Shown: positions 1 through 7,130 of the stretch, in pieces
Layout of the letters: each line of letters begins with the position of its first letter
Position numbering within the stretch: the first letter of the stretch is position 1
Assembly (NCBI GenBank): GCA_023424585.1
Contig: JAFADT010000490.1
Location: 1-9,220 of the forward strand
Direction: 5' to 3'
Length of the DNA stretch: 9,220 nucleotides
DNA from: Pseudomonadota bacterium
GTDB taxonomy: Bacteria > Myxococcota > Myxococcia > Myxococcales > Myxococcaceae
Notes under the pieces: generated by a model
The model's input: the letters and a program-made list of their open reading frames with translations, nothing else
Told to the model about the DNA's origin: nothing
Database searches by the model: none
Position numbers and translations under genes: made by a program

Positions 1-129
1 GCGCTGGGACGCGGCGAGCGTGCGGCGCAGGTGGTCGCGCGCGGTGGCGGACGGCTGGGGGAGCCGCTCGGTGGCGGCGGCCACGGCCTGGGCGGTGGGC
101 TCGGCCGTGAGCAGGTCAGCGGCGTGCAT
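1..129 (-). CDS. Start of an unidentified gene, cut by the left edge
   Basis: An ATG at 129-127 opens a leftward reading frame with no stop through position 1, giving 43 N-terminal residues beginning MHAADLLTAEPTAQAVAAAT. A good ribosome binding site, GAGGAG, lies about 8 nt upstream on the minus strand, inside the last codons of the glycosyltransferase. The two genes overlap by 14 bp, which suggests translational coupling in one operon. The visible part is alanine-rich and predicted helical, with no signal peptide, membrane segment or recognisable motif. From its position it probably belongs to the same polysaccharide cluster (another glycosyltransferase or a sugar methyltransferase are common neighbours), but the sequence shown does not identify it. 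The start is well supported; the function is unknown. Confidence 0.6.
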   Translation of the reverse strand, partial: MHAADLLTAEPTAQAVAAATERLPQPSATARDHLRRTLAASQR

Positions 130-1759
130 GGCGCGCTCCTCGTCTCGATGACAGCGCTTGGACCAGGGCGTTCGCGACCCCGTCCAGGTCCGAGCGGTCC
201 AGCTCCAGCAGCCGCGGCCCCAGGTGATGCCGCGCTGCTTCCCTCGACACCTCGTCGGTCGCGACGACCGTGTCGCGCACGCCCCAGCTCCGGCGACCCA
301 CGCCCGTCATCAGCGCCTGCGCCACGGCGGTGTCCATGCCCAGCAGCAGCACCTTGCCGGGCGAGGCCCGCACGGCCGTCTCCAGCGACGACGACCCGGG
401 CAGCGGCTCGGGCTCGGGGCCCACGGGCTGGTCCGGGGTGAAGTGCCAGACGGGCGCCCCCCCGGCGTCCTGGGGACCGAGCGACAGGGCGGGCTCCTCG
501 CCGCGCCCCCGGAGTGCGAGGATGCGGGAGTCAGGAAGGCGGCGGTGCAGCTCGCGGGCGAGCCGCGACATGGGCGCGTCCGGCCGCGCGGAGAAGCCGG
601 GGCAGACGAGCTCGATGGTGGACGCCCGCGACGGCGCCTCCGCCGCCTCGGGCCCGCGCCCCCCCAGCCAGCGCAGGAGCGTGTCGCGCAGCTGGGTGGC
701 CACGGCCTTCTGGGACAGCGTGGCGACGCGGGCGCGCTGCGCCGTGAGCACCTGCTGGCGCAGCGCGGGGTCACGCTCCAGCACCGCGAGCAGCTGCGCC
801 ACGTCCGTGGGCTCGCGCGTGAGGGTGGTGAGGCCCGCGCCGCCCATCGTCTCCGGGACGGCCGCGGCGCCGTACGCGACGACGGGGACGTCCCGGTACA
901 TGGCCTCCAGCAGCGGCACGCCGAAGCCCTCGTGTCGGCTCATGGACAGGTAGGCGGTGGCGGAGGCGAAGCAGGCGGACAGCTGCGCGGCGTTGATGCG
1001 GCCCAGGAACCGGATGCGGTCCGGGCCGAGCAGGTCCTTCAGGCCGTGCAGGAAGCTGCCGTAGGGCGCGTCGCGGTGGATGTTGCCCGCGATGAGCAGG
1101 CGGCTCTTGGGCTGGTACAGGCGCTGGTACGCGGTGAAGACGCGCATGACGTCGTCCACGTACTTGCTGGGCACCGCGCGGCCCACGAAGAGGATGTTGG
1201 CGCAGCCGTCGTCCAGCTCCGCCATCAGCGAAGGGTCGGGCGGCGTGTCGAACGCGTTCCAGTCGATGGCGAAGGGCAGCACGTCCACGCGCGGGTAGCC
1301 CGCGGCGACCAGCTCCTCCGCGCTGAAGCGCGAGTAGGCGAACGCGCCGTCCACGTGCGGGCGCAGCGCGAGCAGCTCCACGCGGGCGACGTCGCACGAG
1401 AGCACGGCGCCCCGGTCATAGCCCTCGAAGAGCCGGGCGGGCGTGATGTTGTGGTAGACGAGCAGCTTGCGACCGCGCGACCGGGCGATGAGCGGCACCT
1501 GCCTCGATTCGAAGCTGTGGTGCACGAGCAGCACGGAGTCGCGGGTGGCCTCGCGCGGGTAGCTCTTGGCGGGGCGCACCTGGTCCTTGCACGCGTCGTC
1601 CCAGCTGTCCGCGTAGATTTCAGAGGTGTGGCCCCAGGAGCGCAGCAGGCTCTGGAGGTAGCGCACCTGATTGCCAATCGCGTCACCCCAGGCCAGGCGG
1701 GTGACCAGCTGATGGATGTGCAAGGGTCCGCCCGGGCCGTGAGGAGGTCGCGGTGACAC
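116..1759 (-). CDS. Family-4 (GT-B) glycosyltransferase with a C-terminal extension
   Basis: The product is a cytoplasmic, probably membrane-associated retaining glycosyltransferase that moves a sugar from a nucleotide donor onto a growing glycan. Seen in the 547-residue product: a GDAIGN loop near the N-terminus (25-30) in the acceptor half, a donor-domain strand starting ILFVGR (189-194) with K199 five residues further on, and the family-4 EX7E signature, E277 to E285, in HEGFGVPLLEAM. The catalytic part ends near residue 365. Residues 380-547 are an extra segment, Pro/Gly-rich around 425-460, that I cannot assign. The start used is GTG with AAGGGA 7 nt upstream; a TTG at 1723-1721 (residue 13) is an alternative, because relatives usually begin just before the IHQL strand. 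The gene is divergent from the rhamnose operon, so a rhamnosyl or related transfer in O-antigen or exopolysaccharide synthesis is plausible, but donor and linkage cannot be read from sequence. Confidence 0.88.
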   Translation of the reverse strand: MSPRPPHGPGGPLHIHQLVTRLAWGDAIGNQVRYLQSLLRSWGHTSEIYADSWDDACKDQVRPAKSYPREATRDSVLLVHHSFESRQVPLIARSRGRKLLVYHNITPARLFEGYDRGAVLSCDVARVELLALRPHVDGAFAYSRFSAEELVAAGYPRVDVLPFAIDWNAFDTPPDPSLMAELDDGCANILFVGRAVPSKYVDDVMRVFTAYQRLYQPKSRLLIAGNIHRDAPYGSFLHGLKDLLGPDRIRFLGRINAAQLSACFASATAYLSMSRHEGFGVPLLEAMYRDVPVVAYGAAAVPETMGGAGLTTLTREPTDVAQLLAVLERDPALRQQVLTAQRARVATLSQKAVATQLRDTLLRWLGGRGPEAAEAPSRASTIELVCPGFSARPDAPMSRLARELHRRLPDSRILALRGRGEEPALSLGPQDAGGAPVWHFTPDQPVGPEPEPLPGSSSLETAVRASPGKVLLLGMDTAVAQALMTGVGRRSWGVRDTVVATDEVSREAARHHLGPRLLELDRSDLDGVANALVQALSSRRGARHARR

Positions 1760-1874
1760 GCGCGCGTTCCCTTACAACCGTCCAGCCCGCCCTTACAAGG
1801 GCGCCCGACGTGCCTTGACGGAGGGACCCGCGCACAGTACCCAGGACGGCCCACACATTCCCGAGGTTGGGTCC
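1760..1874. promoter_or_regulatory. Divergent promoter region with operator-like palindrome
   Basis: This 115-bp gap must hold the promoters of both the leftward glycosyltransferase and the rightward rhamnose operon. A 16-bp inverted repeat, CGCCCTTACAAGGGCG, lies at 1788-1803 (7-bp arms, AC centre). Its half CCCTTACAA recurs as a direct repeat at 1769-1777, exactly 21 bp (two helical turns) from the copy at 1790-1798. That layout is typical of a site bound by a dimeric regulator. A possible rightward -35, TTGACG, lies at 1815-1820, but no convincing -10 follows at 16-18 bp. The left half-site overlaps the AAGGGA ribosome binding site of the GTG start. The repeats are seen directly; regulatory use is inferred. 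Confidence 0.45.
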
Positions 1875-2897
1875 ATGTCAACGAACGTCCTGGTCACGGG
1901 AGGGTGCGGCTTCATCGGGTCCAACCTGGTCCGCCACCTGCTCCGCGAGCGGCCGGACTGGAGGGTCATCAACCTGGACCGGCTCACCTACGCGGGCAAC
2001 CTGGAGAACCTCACCGGCCTGGAGGACGACGCGCGCCACGTCTTCGTGCGCGGCGACGTGGGCGACCGGGCGTGTATGGACCGGGTGCTCCAGGAGCACG
2101 CCATCGACTGCGTCCTCCACCTGGCCGCGGAGAGCCACGTGGACCGCTCCATCGAAGGGCCGTCCGTCTTCGTCACCACCAACGTGCTGGGCACGCAGGT
2201 CCTGCTGGAGGCCTGCCGGGCGCGCGGCGTGCGCCGGTTCGTGCAGTGCTCCACCGACGAGGTGTACGGCTCGCTGGGGCCGTCCGGGGCCTTCACGGAG
2301 GAGTCGCCCCTCCAGCCCTCCAGTCCCTATTCGGCGTCCAAGACGGGCGCGGACCTGCTGGCCCTCGCGTACCACCACACGTTCGGGATGGACGTGGTGG
2401 TGACGCGCTGCTCGAACAACTACGGGCGCTACCAGTTCCCGGAGAAGCTCATCCCGAGGATGGTGGTGAACGCGCTCCGGGACCGGCCGCTGCCCGTCTA
2501 CGGCGACGGCCAGCACGTGCGCGACTGGCTGCACGTGGAGGACCACTGCCAGGGGCTGCTCCTGGCGCTGGAGCGGGGGCGGGCGGGGCAGGTCTACAAC
2601 CTGGGCGGCGGCGCGGAGCGCAAGAACCTGGACCTGGTGAAGGGCATCCTCGCGGCGCTGGGCAAGCCGGAGTCGCTGATCGAGTTCGTCACGGACCGGC
2701 CGGGGCATGACCGCCGCTACGCCATCGACCCGGCGAAGAGCCGCCGCGAGCTGGGCTGGGCGCCCGGGCATTCCTTCGAGCAGGGGCTCACGGACACGGT
2801 GCGCTGGTACGTGGACCACGCCACGTGGTGGGAGCGCGTGCTCAGCGGTGCGTACCGGAACACCGTGACGCTGACGCGCCGGGGGCACGGAGCATGA
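1875..2897 (+). CDS. rfbB: dTDP-glucose 4,6-dehydratase
   Basis: Second step of dTDP-L-rhamnose synthesis: NAD-dependent conversion of dTDP-glucose to dTDP-4-keto-6-deoxyglucose in the cytoplasm. The 340-residue extended SDR protein has the Rossmann motif TGGCGFIG (8-15), the dehydratase triad region STDEVYG (Thr127, Asp128, Glu129), the catalytic YSASK pair (Tyr152, Lys156), the RCSNNYGRYQFPEKLIP substrate loop (178-194) and DRPGHDRRYAID (274-285). All are diagnostic of RmlB/RfbB, and the length is typical. The start at 1875 is preceded by GAGG at 8 nt spacing and puts the Rossmann strand at the N-terminus; in-frame codons upstream (from TTG 1815) would add an atypical 20 residues. It is the first gene of the rfbBDAC operon and its stop overlaps the rfbD start (ATGA). 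rmlB is the synonymous gene name. Confidence 0.97.
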   Translation: MSTNVLVTGGCGFIGSNLVRHLLRERPDWRVINLDRLTYAGNLENLTGLEDDARHVFVRGDVGDRACMDRVLQEHAIDCVLHLAAESHVDRSIEGPSVFVTTNVLGTQVLLEACRARGVRRFVQCSTDEVYGSLGPSGAFTEESPLQPSSPYSASKTGADLLALAYHHTFGMDVVVTRCSNNYGRYQFPEKLIPRMVVNALRDRPLPVYGDGQHVRDWLHVEDHCQGLLLALERGRAGQVYNLGGGAERKNLDLVKGILAALGKPESLIEFVTDRPGHDRRYAIDPAKSRRELGWAPGHSFEQGLTDTVRWYVDHATWWERVLSGAYRNTVTLTRRGHGA

Positions 2898-3808
2898 GCC
2901 GCTTCGTCGTCACGGGCGCGAACGGGCTGGTGGGCCGCCGCGCGTGCGCGCTGCTGGCGTCGCGGGGCCACGCGGTGGTGGGGCTGGGCAAGGGCCCGCG
3001 CCGCGCCGCGGGGGCGTTCGACTACGAGACGCTGGACCTCACGCGCGAGGCGGAGGTGGCGCCCACGCTGAGCCGGCTGTCGCCCGAGGTCGTCCTGCAC
3101 TGCGCGTCGATGACCGAGGTGGACGCCTGCGAGCAGGCGCCCGGGGCCGCCTACGCCGCGAACGTCACCGCCACGGCGGCGCTGGCCCGCTGGACGCGTG
3201 AGGCCGGCGCGCACCTGGTGCACGTGTCCACCGACTACGTCTTCGACGGCGACGCGGGGCCGTATTCCGAGGACGCGGTGCCGAACCCGCGCGGCGTCTA
3301 CGCGGTGACGAAGCACATGGGGGAGCAGGCCGCGCGCGTGCTCTCGCCCGGGTGCGCGATCGCGCGGACCGCGGTGGTGTACGGCTGGCCTCCAGTGGAG
3401 GGTCGGCTCAACTTCGGCGCGTGGCTGGTGAAGACGTTGGCGGCCGGGCAGCCGGTGAAGCTCTTCGAGGACCAGGTGGTGTCCCCGAGCTTCGCGGACA
3501 GCGTGGCCGCGATGCTGGTGGAGCTGGGCGAGCGGCGGCTGGGGGGGACGTGGAACACCTGCGGCGGGACGGTGCTGGACCGCGTGGCCTTCGGGCGGGC
3601 GCTGTGTGAGGTGTTCGGCTTCGACGCGGGCCTGGTGGTCCCCACGCGGATGGCGGACCAGAGGCTGTCCGCGCCCCGGCCGCTGAAGAGCGGGCTTCGG
3701 ACGGACAAGGCGCGGGAGCTGTTGTCGGAGAAGCCGCTGGCGCTGGCGGAGTCGCTGAGGCGCTTCCACGCGAGCTGGCTCGAGGCCCGGGCCGGGGAGG
3801 CGCGATGA
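2894..3808 (+). CDS. rfbD: dTDP-4-dehydrorhamnose reductase
   Basis: Last step of the pathway: NAD(P)H reduction of dTDP-4-dehydro-L-rhamnose to dTDP-L-rhamnose. The 304-residue SDR protein shows TGANGLVG (7-14) for the cofactor, STDYVFDG (112-119), the catalytic YxxxK pair (Tyr136, Lys140) and the RPLKSGL segment (262-268), which matches the RPxxSxL element of RmlD. The middle is less standard: [18 protein letters not shown] (162-179) and [13 protein letters not shown] (193-205) differ from the QxGxPT loop I recall in enterobacterial RmlD. It could therefore belong to a diverged branch of the RmlD/MAT2B-like family. It is the only reductase in an otherwise complete operon, so the RmlD role is the best reading. 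It overlaps both neighbours by 4 bp; its own ribosome binding site is weak, which fits translational coupling. Confidence 0.88.
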   Translation: MSRFVVTGANGLVGRRACALLASRGHAVVGLGKGPRRAAGAFDYETLDLTREAEVAPTLSRLSPEVVLHCASMTEVDACEQAPGAAYAANVTATAALARWTREAGAHLVHVSTDYVFDGDAGPYSEDAVPNPRGVYAVTKHMGEQAARVLSPGCAIARTAVVYGWPPVEGRLNFGAWLVKTLAAGQPVKLFEDQVVSPSFADSVAAMLVELGERRLGGTWNTCGGTVLDRVAFGRALCEVFGFDAGLVVPTRMADQRLSAPRPLKSGLRTDKARELLSEKPLALAESLRRFHASWLEARAGEAR

Positions 3809-4686
3809 AGGGGATCATCCTCGCGGGAGGCTCGGGGACGCGCCTGTATCCGCTGACGTTGGTGGTGAGCAAGCAGCTGCTGCCCGTCTACGACAAGCCG
3901 ATGATCTACTACCCGCTGACCACGCTGATGCTGGCGGGCATCCGGGAGGTGTTGATCATCTCCACGCCGCAGGACCTGCCGCGCTTCCGCGACCTGCTGG
4001 GCGGCGGCGAGCAGTGGGGCATGTCCTTCCAGTACGCGGAGCAGCCCCGGCCGGAGGGGCTGGCGCAGGCGTTCGTCATTGGCCGGGACTTCGTGGGGGG
4101 CGACGCGGTGTCGCTCATCCTGGGGGACAACATCTTCTACGGGGATGGCCTGAGCGAGCTGGTGCGGCGGGCGGTGCGGCGCGTGTCCGGCGCGACGGTG
4201 TTCGGCTACCAGGTGAAGGATCCGCGGCGCTACGGCGTGGTGGAGCTGGCGCCGGGCAACCGGGCCATCAGCATCGAGGAGAAGCCCGCGAAGCCGCGGT
4301 CCAACTACGCCGTCACGGGGCTGTACTTCTACGACAACCAGGTCCTGGACATCGCGGCGGGGCTGAAGCCCAGCCAGCGGGGCGAGCTGGAGATCACCGA
4401 CGTCAACGCGGAGTACATGCGGCGCGGCCAGCTCACGGTGGAGCTGATGGGGCGCGGCTACGCGTGGCTGGACACCGGGACGCACGAGTCGCTGATGCAG
4501 GCGTCGTCATTCATCGAGATCATCGAGCGTCGCCAGGGCCTGAAGATCGCCTGTCCCGAGGAGATCGCCTACCGCATGGGCTACATCGACGAGGCGCGGC
4601 TGGAGGCGCTCGCGGAGCCGATGCTGAAGAACGACTACGGGCAGTACCTGAAGGCGCTCCTGGGGACCCGGGGGACGGCGCCATGA
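3805..4686 (+). CDS. rfbA: Glucose-1-phosphate thymidylyltransferase
   Basis: First and usually feedback-regulated step of the pathway: glucose-1-phosphate plus dTTP gives dTDP-glucose and pyrophosphate. The 293-residue nucleotidyltransferase is the normal RmlA length. It has [11 protein letters not shown] (8-18) for the triphosphate, the [11 protein letters not shown] signature (22-32, Lys23), GDNIFYG (107-113) with metal-binding Asp108, EEKP (158-161) and WLDTGTH (221-227) with Asp223, the second metal ligand. ATG 3805 overlaps the rfbD stop (ATGA) and has a strong GGGGAGG ribosome binding site just upstream (3794-3800), so it may be translated well in its own right. Third gene of the operon. 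rmlA is the synonymous name. Confidence 0.97.
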   Translation: MKGIILAGGSGTRLYPLTLVVSKQLLPVYDKPMIYYPLTTLMLAGIREVLIISTPQDLPRFRDLLGGGEQWGMSFQYAEQPRPEGLAQAFVIGRDFVGGDAVSLILGDNIFYGDGLSELVRRAVRRVSGATVFGYQVKDPRRYGVVELAPGNRAISIEEKPAKPRSNYAVTGLYFYDNQVLDIAAGLKPSQRGELEITDVNAEYMRRGQLTVELMGRGYAWLDTGTHESLMQASSFIEIIERRQGLKIACPEEIAYRMGYIDEARLEALAEPMLKNDYGQYLKALLGTRGTAP

Positions 4687-5228
4687 AGGTCCAGGAGACA
4701 GCGCTTCCGGGCGTCCTGCTGCTGGAGCCGCGTGTGTTCGGGGACTCGCGAGGCTTCTTCGTGGAGACGTTCCAGGCCCGGCGCTACCACGACGCCGGCA
4801 TCCCGGGCCCCTTCGTGCAGGACAACCTGTCGCGGTCGGTGCGGGGCACGCTGCGGGGGCTGCACTTCCAGGAGCCGAACGGGCAGGGGAAGCTGGTGCA
4901 GGTGCTGGCGGGCGCGGTCTGGGACGTGGTGGTGGACGTGCGGAGGGGCTCTCCCACGTTCGGCCGGTGGATGGGGGCGGAGCTGTCGTCCGGCAACAAG
5001 TGGCAGCTGTGGATTCCGCCGGGCTTCGCGCACGGGTTCTGCGTGCTGAGCGAGTCGGCGGACTTCTTCTACAAGTGCACCTCGCTGTATGCCCCGGAGT
5101 CCGAGCGCGCCGTCGCCTGGGATGATCCGGACCTGGCCATCCCCTGGCCGGTGAGGGAGCCGCTGCTGTCCGCGAAGGATCAGCGCGCGCCCCGGCTGAA
5201 GGACGCCCGGGTGCTGCCCGCCTACTGA
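4683..5228 (+). CDS. rfbC: dTDP-4-dehydrorhamnose 3,5-epimerase
   Basis: Third step of the pathway: cofactor-independent epimerisation at C3 and C5 of dTDP-4-keto-6-deoxyglucose. The 181-residue cupin protein is full length. Visible active-site elements are RGLHFQ with catalytic His61, Lys70 in [14 protein letters not shown] with His117, FFYKCT with the catalytic Tyr130, and LSAKD with Asp166. [10 protein letters not shown] (21-30) is also typical of RmlC. It starts in an ATGA overlap with rfbA and is the last gene of the rfbBDAC block; 145 bp separate it from the next gene. No strong terminator directly follows the stop, so readthrough into the membrane-protein gene is possible. rmlC is the synonymous name. 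Confidence 0.97.
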   Translation: MKVQETALPGVLLLEPRVFGDSRGFFVETFQARRYHDAGIPGPFVQDNLSRSVRGTLRGLHFQEPNGQGKLVQVLAGAVWDVVVDVRRGSPTFGRWMGAELSSGNKWQLWIPPGFAHGFCVLSESADFFYKCTSLYAPESERAVAWDDPDLAIPWPVREPLLSAKDQRAPRLKDARVLPAY

Positions 5229-5307
5229 GGTTCGGGCGGCCGGGCAGGCGTGGAGCGGGGCCTTGCCATTTCGCGCCCCCTGCGCGGTGAGCAGCCAGGG
5301 GGGCGGG

Positions 5308-5325
5308 CCCTCCCTGCGGGGAGGG
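5308..5325 (+). other. Perfect 7-bp hairpin in the rfbC to yihY-like gap
   Basis: CCCTCCC (5308-5314) pairs perfectly with GGGAGGG (5319-5325) around a TGCG loop. It lies 79 bp after the rfbC stop and about 50 bp before the next start. There is no following T-tract, so it is a weak candidate for an intrinsic terminator. It could also be a leader structure or the target of factor-dependent termination. The rest of the 5229-5373 gap shows no gene and no clear promoter. Confidence 0.3.
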
Positions 5326-5360
5326 AGCCAGTCGGGGGATGGAATGCCCAATCTCTCCCG

Positions 5361-5366
5361 AGGAGG
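5361..5366 (+). promoter_or_regulatory. Strong ribosome binding site fixing the start at 5374
   Basis: AGGAGG is followed by 7 nt and ATG 5374, an ideal Shine-Dalgarno arrangement. It argues against in-frame starts upstream (5263, 5344) and against ATG 5395, none of which is so well placed. Confidence 0.75.
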
Positions 5367-5373
5367 AGACGGC

Positions 5374-6435
5374 ATGGTCCTGCCCGGCAAGGGTATGAGT
5401 TGGAAGGAGTTCTTCGTATCCCTCAAGGACGAGTGGGGGCGAGACAACATCAGCAACGTCGCGGGCGCGCTGACGTTCTCCGCCATCATGGCGCTGTTCC
5501 CATTCCTGCTGTTCCTCGTGTCGCTGGCGGGTGTGCTCATCGATCCGCACCAGGCGCAGCAGCTCATCCAGGAGCTGTCGAAGGTGGCGCCGCAGGAGGT
5601 GACGAAGATCCTGGGCGAGCGGCTGGAGGCACTGGCGAACAGCAATCCGGTGGGCCTGCTGACGGTCGGTGGCGTGGGCGCCATCTGGGCGGCGTCGGGC
5701 GGTGTGGTGGCGCTGATGGAGGCGCTCAACACGGTCTACGGCGTGACGGACAAGCGCCCGTTCTGGAAGAAGCGCGGCATCGCGCTGCTGACGACGTTGG
5801 GCACGGCCGTCACGGTGGTGTTGGCGGCCATCGTGGCCATCGCGTCACCGGCCATCGCGAACAAGCTGGGCGAGCCGTTCACCGGCATCGTGCTGTGGTT
5901 GCGCATGCCGGTGGCCGGCATCCTGATGATGCTGCTCCTGGCGGTGCTGTACTACGTGCTGCCGGACGTGAAGCAGAAGTTCAAGTTCATCACGCCGGGG
6001 TCGGTGGTGAGCGTGATCATCTGGGTGCTCGCGTCGTGGGGCTTCTCGAAGTACGTGTCGAACTTCGGCTCGTATGACGTGAACTACGGCGCCATCGGCG
6101 GTGTCATCGTGATGCTGCTGTGGATGCAGATCTCCTGCATGGTCGTGTTGCTGGGGGCGGAGATCAACGGCGTCCTGGAGCACAAGTCGCCGGACGGGAA
6201 GTCGCCGGGCCAGCGCGACCCGAATGCTCTGGGACCGAACGTGACGAAGACGGAGGCGGAGGAGAAGGGCGCGAACCTGCCCGGCGCCACGGACTTCCGG
6301 CCCATCCCTCCGCAGCCTCAATACGAGAGCCGCCCGGTGGCGCTGAGCAAGACGCCGCTGGCCGCCGCGGCGAAGTGGGCCGCGGGCGTGGGCCTGGGCG
6401 TGTTCCTGATGCGCCGCAAGTCCGCGGCGCGGTAG
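5374..6435 (+). CDS. YihY/virulence factor BrkB family inner-membrane protein
   Basis: A polytopic inner-membrane protein of the YihY/BrkB family (once mislabelled ribonuclease BN); its transport or envelope role is not settled. The 353-residue product has about six membrane helices (roughly 34-55, 94-116, 136-160, 175-197, 206-228, 238-262). Family landmarks are NVAGALTFSAIMALFPFLLF (28-47), the GAIWAASGGVVALMEALNTVYG region (102-123) followed by RPFWKKR, the LYYVLPD stretch (192-198), PGSVVSVIIWVLASWGFSKYV (208-228), YGAIGGVIVMLLW (238-250) and GAEIN (261-265). The tail beyond residue 265 is hydrophilic and Pro-rich, then ends in a short hydrophobic stretch (about 328-346) and RRK, possibly a seventh membrane segment. 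The gene is co-directional with the rhamnose operon, but the gap and its own strong ribosome binding site suggest separate expression. Confidence 0.92.
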   Translation: MVLPGKGMSWKEFFVSLKDEWGRDNISNVAGALTFSAIMALFPFLLFLVSLAGVLIDPHQAQQLIQELSKVAPQEVTKILGERLEALANSNPVGLLTVGGVGAIWAASGGVVALMEALNTVYGVTDKRPFWKKRGIALLTTLGTAVTVVLAAIVAIASPAIANKLGEPFTGIVLWLRMPVAGILMMLLLAVLYYVLPDVKQKFKFITPGSVVSVIIWVLASWGFSKYVSNFGSYDVNYGAIGGVIVMLLWMQISCMVVLLGAEINGVLEHKSPDGKSPGQRDPNALGPNVTKTEAEEKGANLPGATDFRPIPPQPQYESRPVALSKTPLAAAAKWAAGVGLGVFLMRRKSAAR

Positions 6436-6453
6436 CGCAGGGGGATGTTCCCA

Positions 6454-6487
6454 CGGCGGGCGGTCCTCGGAAGGGGGCCGCCCGCCG
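6454..6487. terminator. Bidirectional terminator-like hairpin between convergent genes
   Basis: CGGCGGGCGG (6454-6463) pairs perfectly with CCGCCCGCCG (6478-6487). The stem continues through five further pairs, two of them G-T wobbles, to a GGAA tetraloop (6469-6472) closed by C-G: a 15-bp stem in all. It starts 18 bp after the yihY-like stop and ends 5 bp before the lipoprotein stop on the other strand, so it can serve both. T-runs are short (GTGTTT to the right; no real run to the left), as is common at this GC. Confidence 0.7.
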
Positions 6488-6492
6488 GTGTT

Positions 6493-7113
6493 TCACTCCG
6501 GTGAATAGCTGTGGGTCAGGTCGATGACGAGCGTCTTCACGACGGGTGGGATGGCGAGCTCGATGCGGCCCAGGTTCAGGTCGGCGGGGGTGACCTGGTA
6601 GGAGAGGCCGCCGAACTCGTCATCGAAGGTGAAGTCGTCGTTGTCGAAGATGGAGAGCTGGAGGGGATGGCGCAGGAGGTTGGACGTGATGACCGTGCAG
6701 CTCCCGCTGCGCCACTCGGGCTCCCAGTCCTCATCCTCCTCGGTGCGCGAGCGCCCGGAGGCGGAGGGGCAGTCCATCTCCACGACGACGTCGGGCGGCG
6801 AGCCATCGGAGTCCCAGTCCTCGCCCGTGTCCGGGTCGACGTCCGCGATGACGGCGTAGCGGGGCTGCACGCGGGTCCGCATCACGCCCGTGTAGCAGGC
6901 GCGCTGATCGAGCCGACAGACGCTGCCTTCCGCGCAGGCCTCACAGGTGCCGCCATTGGGACCGCATTCCGAGTCGCCGCGATAGCGGACGCACTCGTTG
7001 TTCGCGGAGCAGCACCCGTCCGCGCAGTTCTCCGGGGAGCAGTCATAGGGACCGCAGGCGGGAAGGCAGAGGACGCACGCCAGGGTCAGCAGGAGGACGC
7101 AGGGGAGTTTCAT
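6493..7113 (-). CDS. Cys-rich lipoprotein with possible C2-like domain
   Basis: The function is unknown. The 206-residue product begins with a lipoprotein signal peptide ending in LPAC, so the mature protein would start at lipidated Cys20 and be anchored in the envelope; Gly at +2 gives no inner-membrane retention signal. Residues 25-73 hold ten cysteines (25, 30, 34, 35, 41, 50, 57, 60, 66, 73), including a GCC and a CEAC. This resembles a small disulfide module I recall from many myxobacterial surface proteins. Residues about 85-185 include an acidic stretch, then PPDVVVEMDCP, ITSNLLRHPLQLSIFDNDDF and DDEFGG. That order of strands and Asp clusters is reminiscent of a calcium-binding C2 domain, with two further cysteines (115, 139). 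ATG 7113 is chosen because it starts the signal peptide, although its ribosome binding site is poor. It lies 17 bp downstream of the hydrolase gene and is probably co-transcribed with it. Confidence 0.8.
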   Translation of the reverse strand: MKLPCVLLLTLACVLCLPACGPYDCSPENCADGCCSANNECVRYRGDSECGPNGGTCEACAEGSVCRLDQRACYTGVMRTRVQPRYAVIADVDPDTGEDWDSDGSPPDVVVEMDCPSASGRSRTEEDEDWEPEWRSGSCTVITSNLLRHPLQLSIFDNDDFTFDDEFGGLSYQVTPADLNLGRIELAIPPVVKTLVIDLTHSYSPE

Positions 7114-7130
7114 GGGGGCCGCGAAGAGTA

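Noticed and set aside
158..1756. Long open frame on the plus strand opposite the glycosyltransferase
   Set aside because: Its predicted protein is a low-complexity Arg/Gly/Val/Ala-rich string with no motif. It is the expected antisense shadow of a high-GC gene whose minus-strand product has clear family-4 signatures.
1815..1874. 20-residue upstream extension of RfbB from TTG 1815
   Set aside because: Homologues begin right at the Rossmann strand, and ATG 1875 has GAGG at good spacing; the TTG is better read as part of a possible -35 element.
1878..2888. Long minus-strand frame opposite rfbB, and similar ones opposite rfbD, rfbA and rfbC
   Set aside because: The rfb genes carry complete catalytic motif sets on the plus strand; the antisense frames give compositionally biased proteins without motifs or ribosome binding sites.
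5215..5246. TGCCCG/CGGGCA pair spanning the rfbC stop as a terminator
   Set aside because: Only six pairs with a 20-nt loop and no T-tract; too weak to call.
5257..5279. GGGGC/GCCCC pair downstream of rfbC
   Set aside because: A five-pair stem with a 13-nt loop is expected by chance at this GC.
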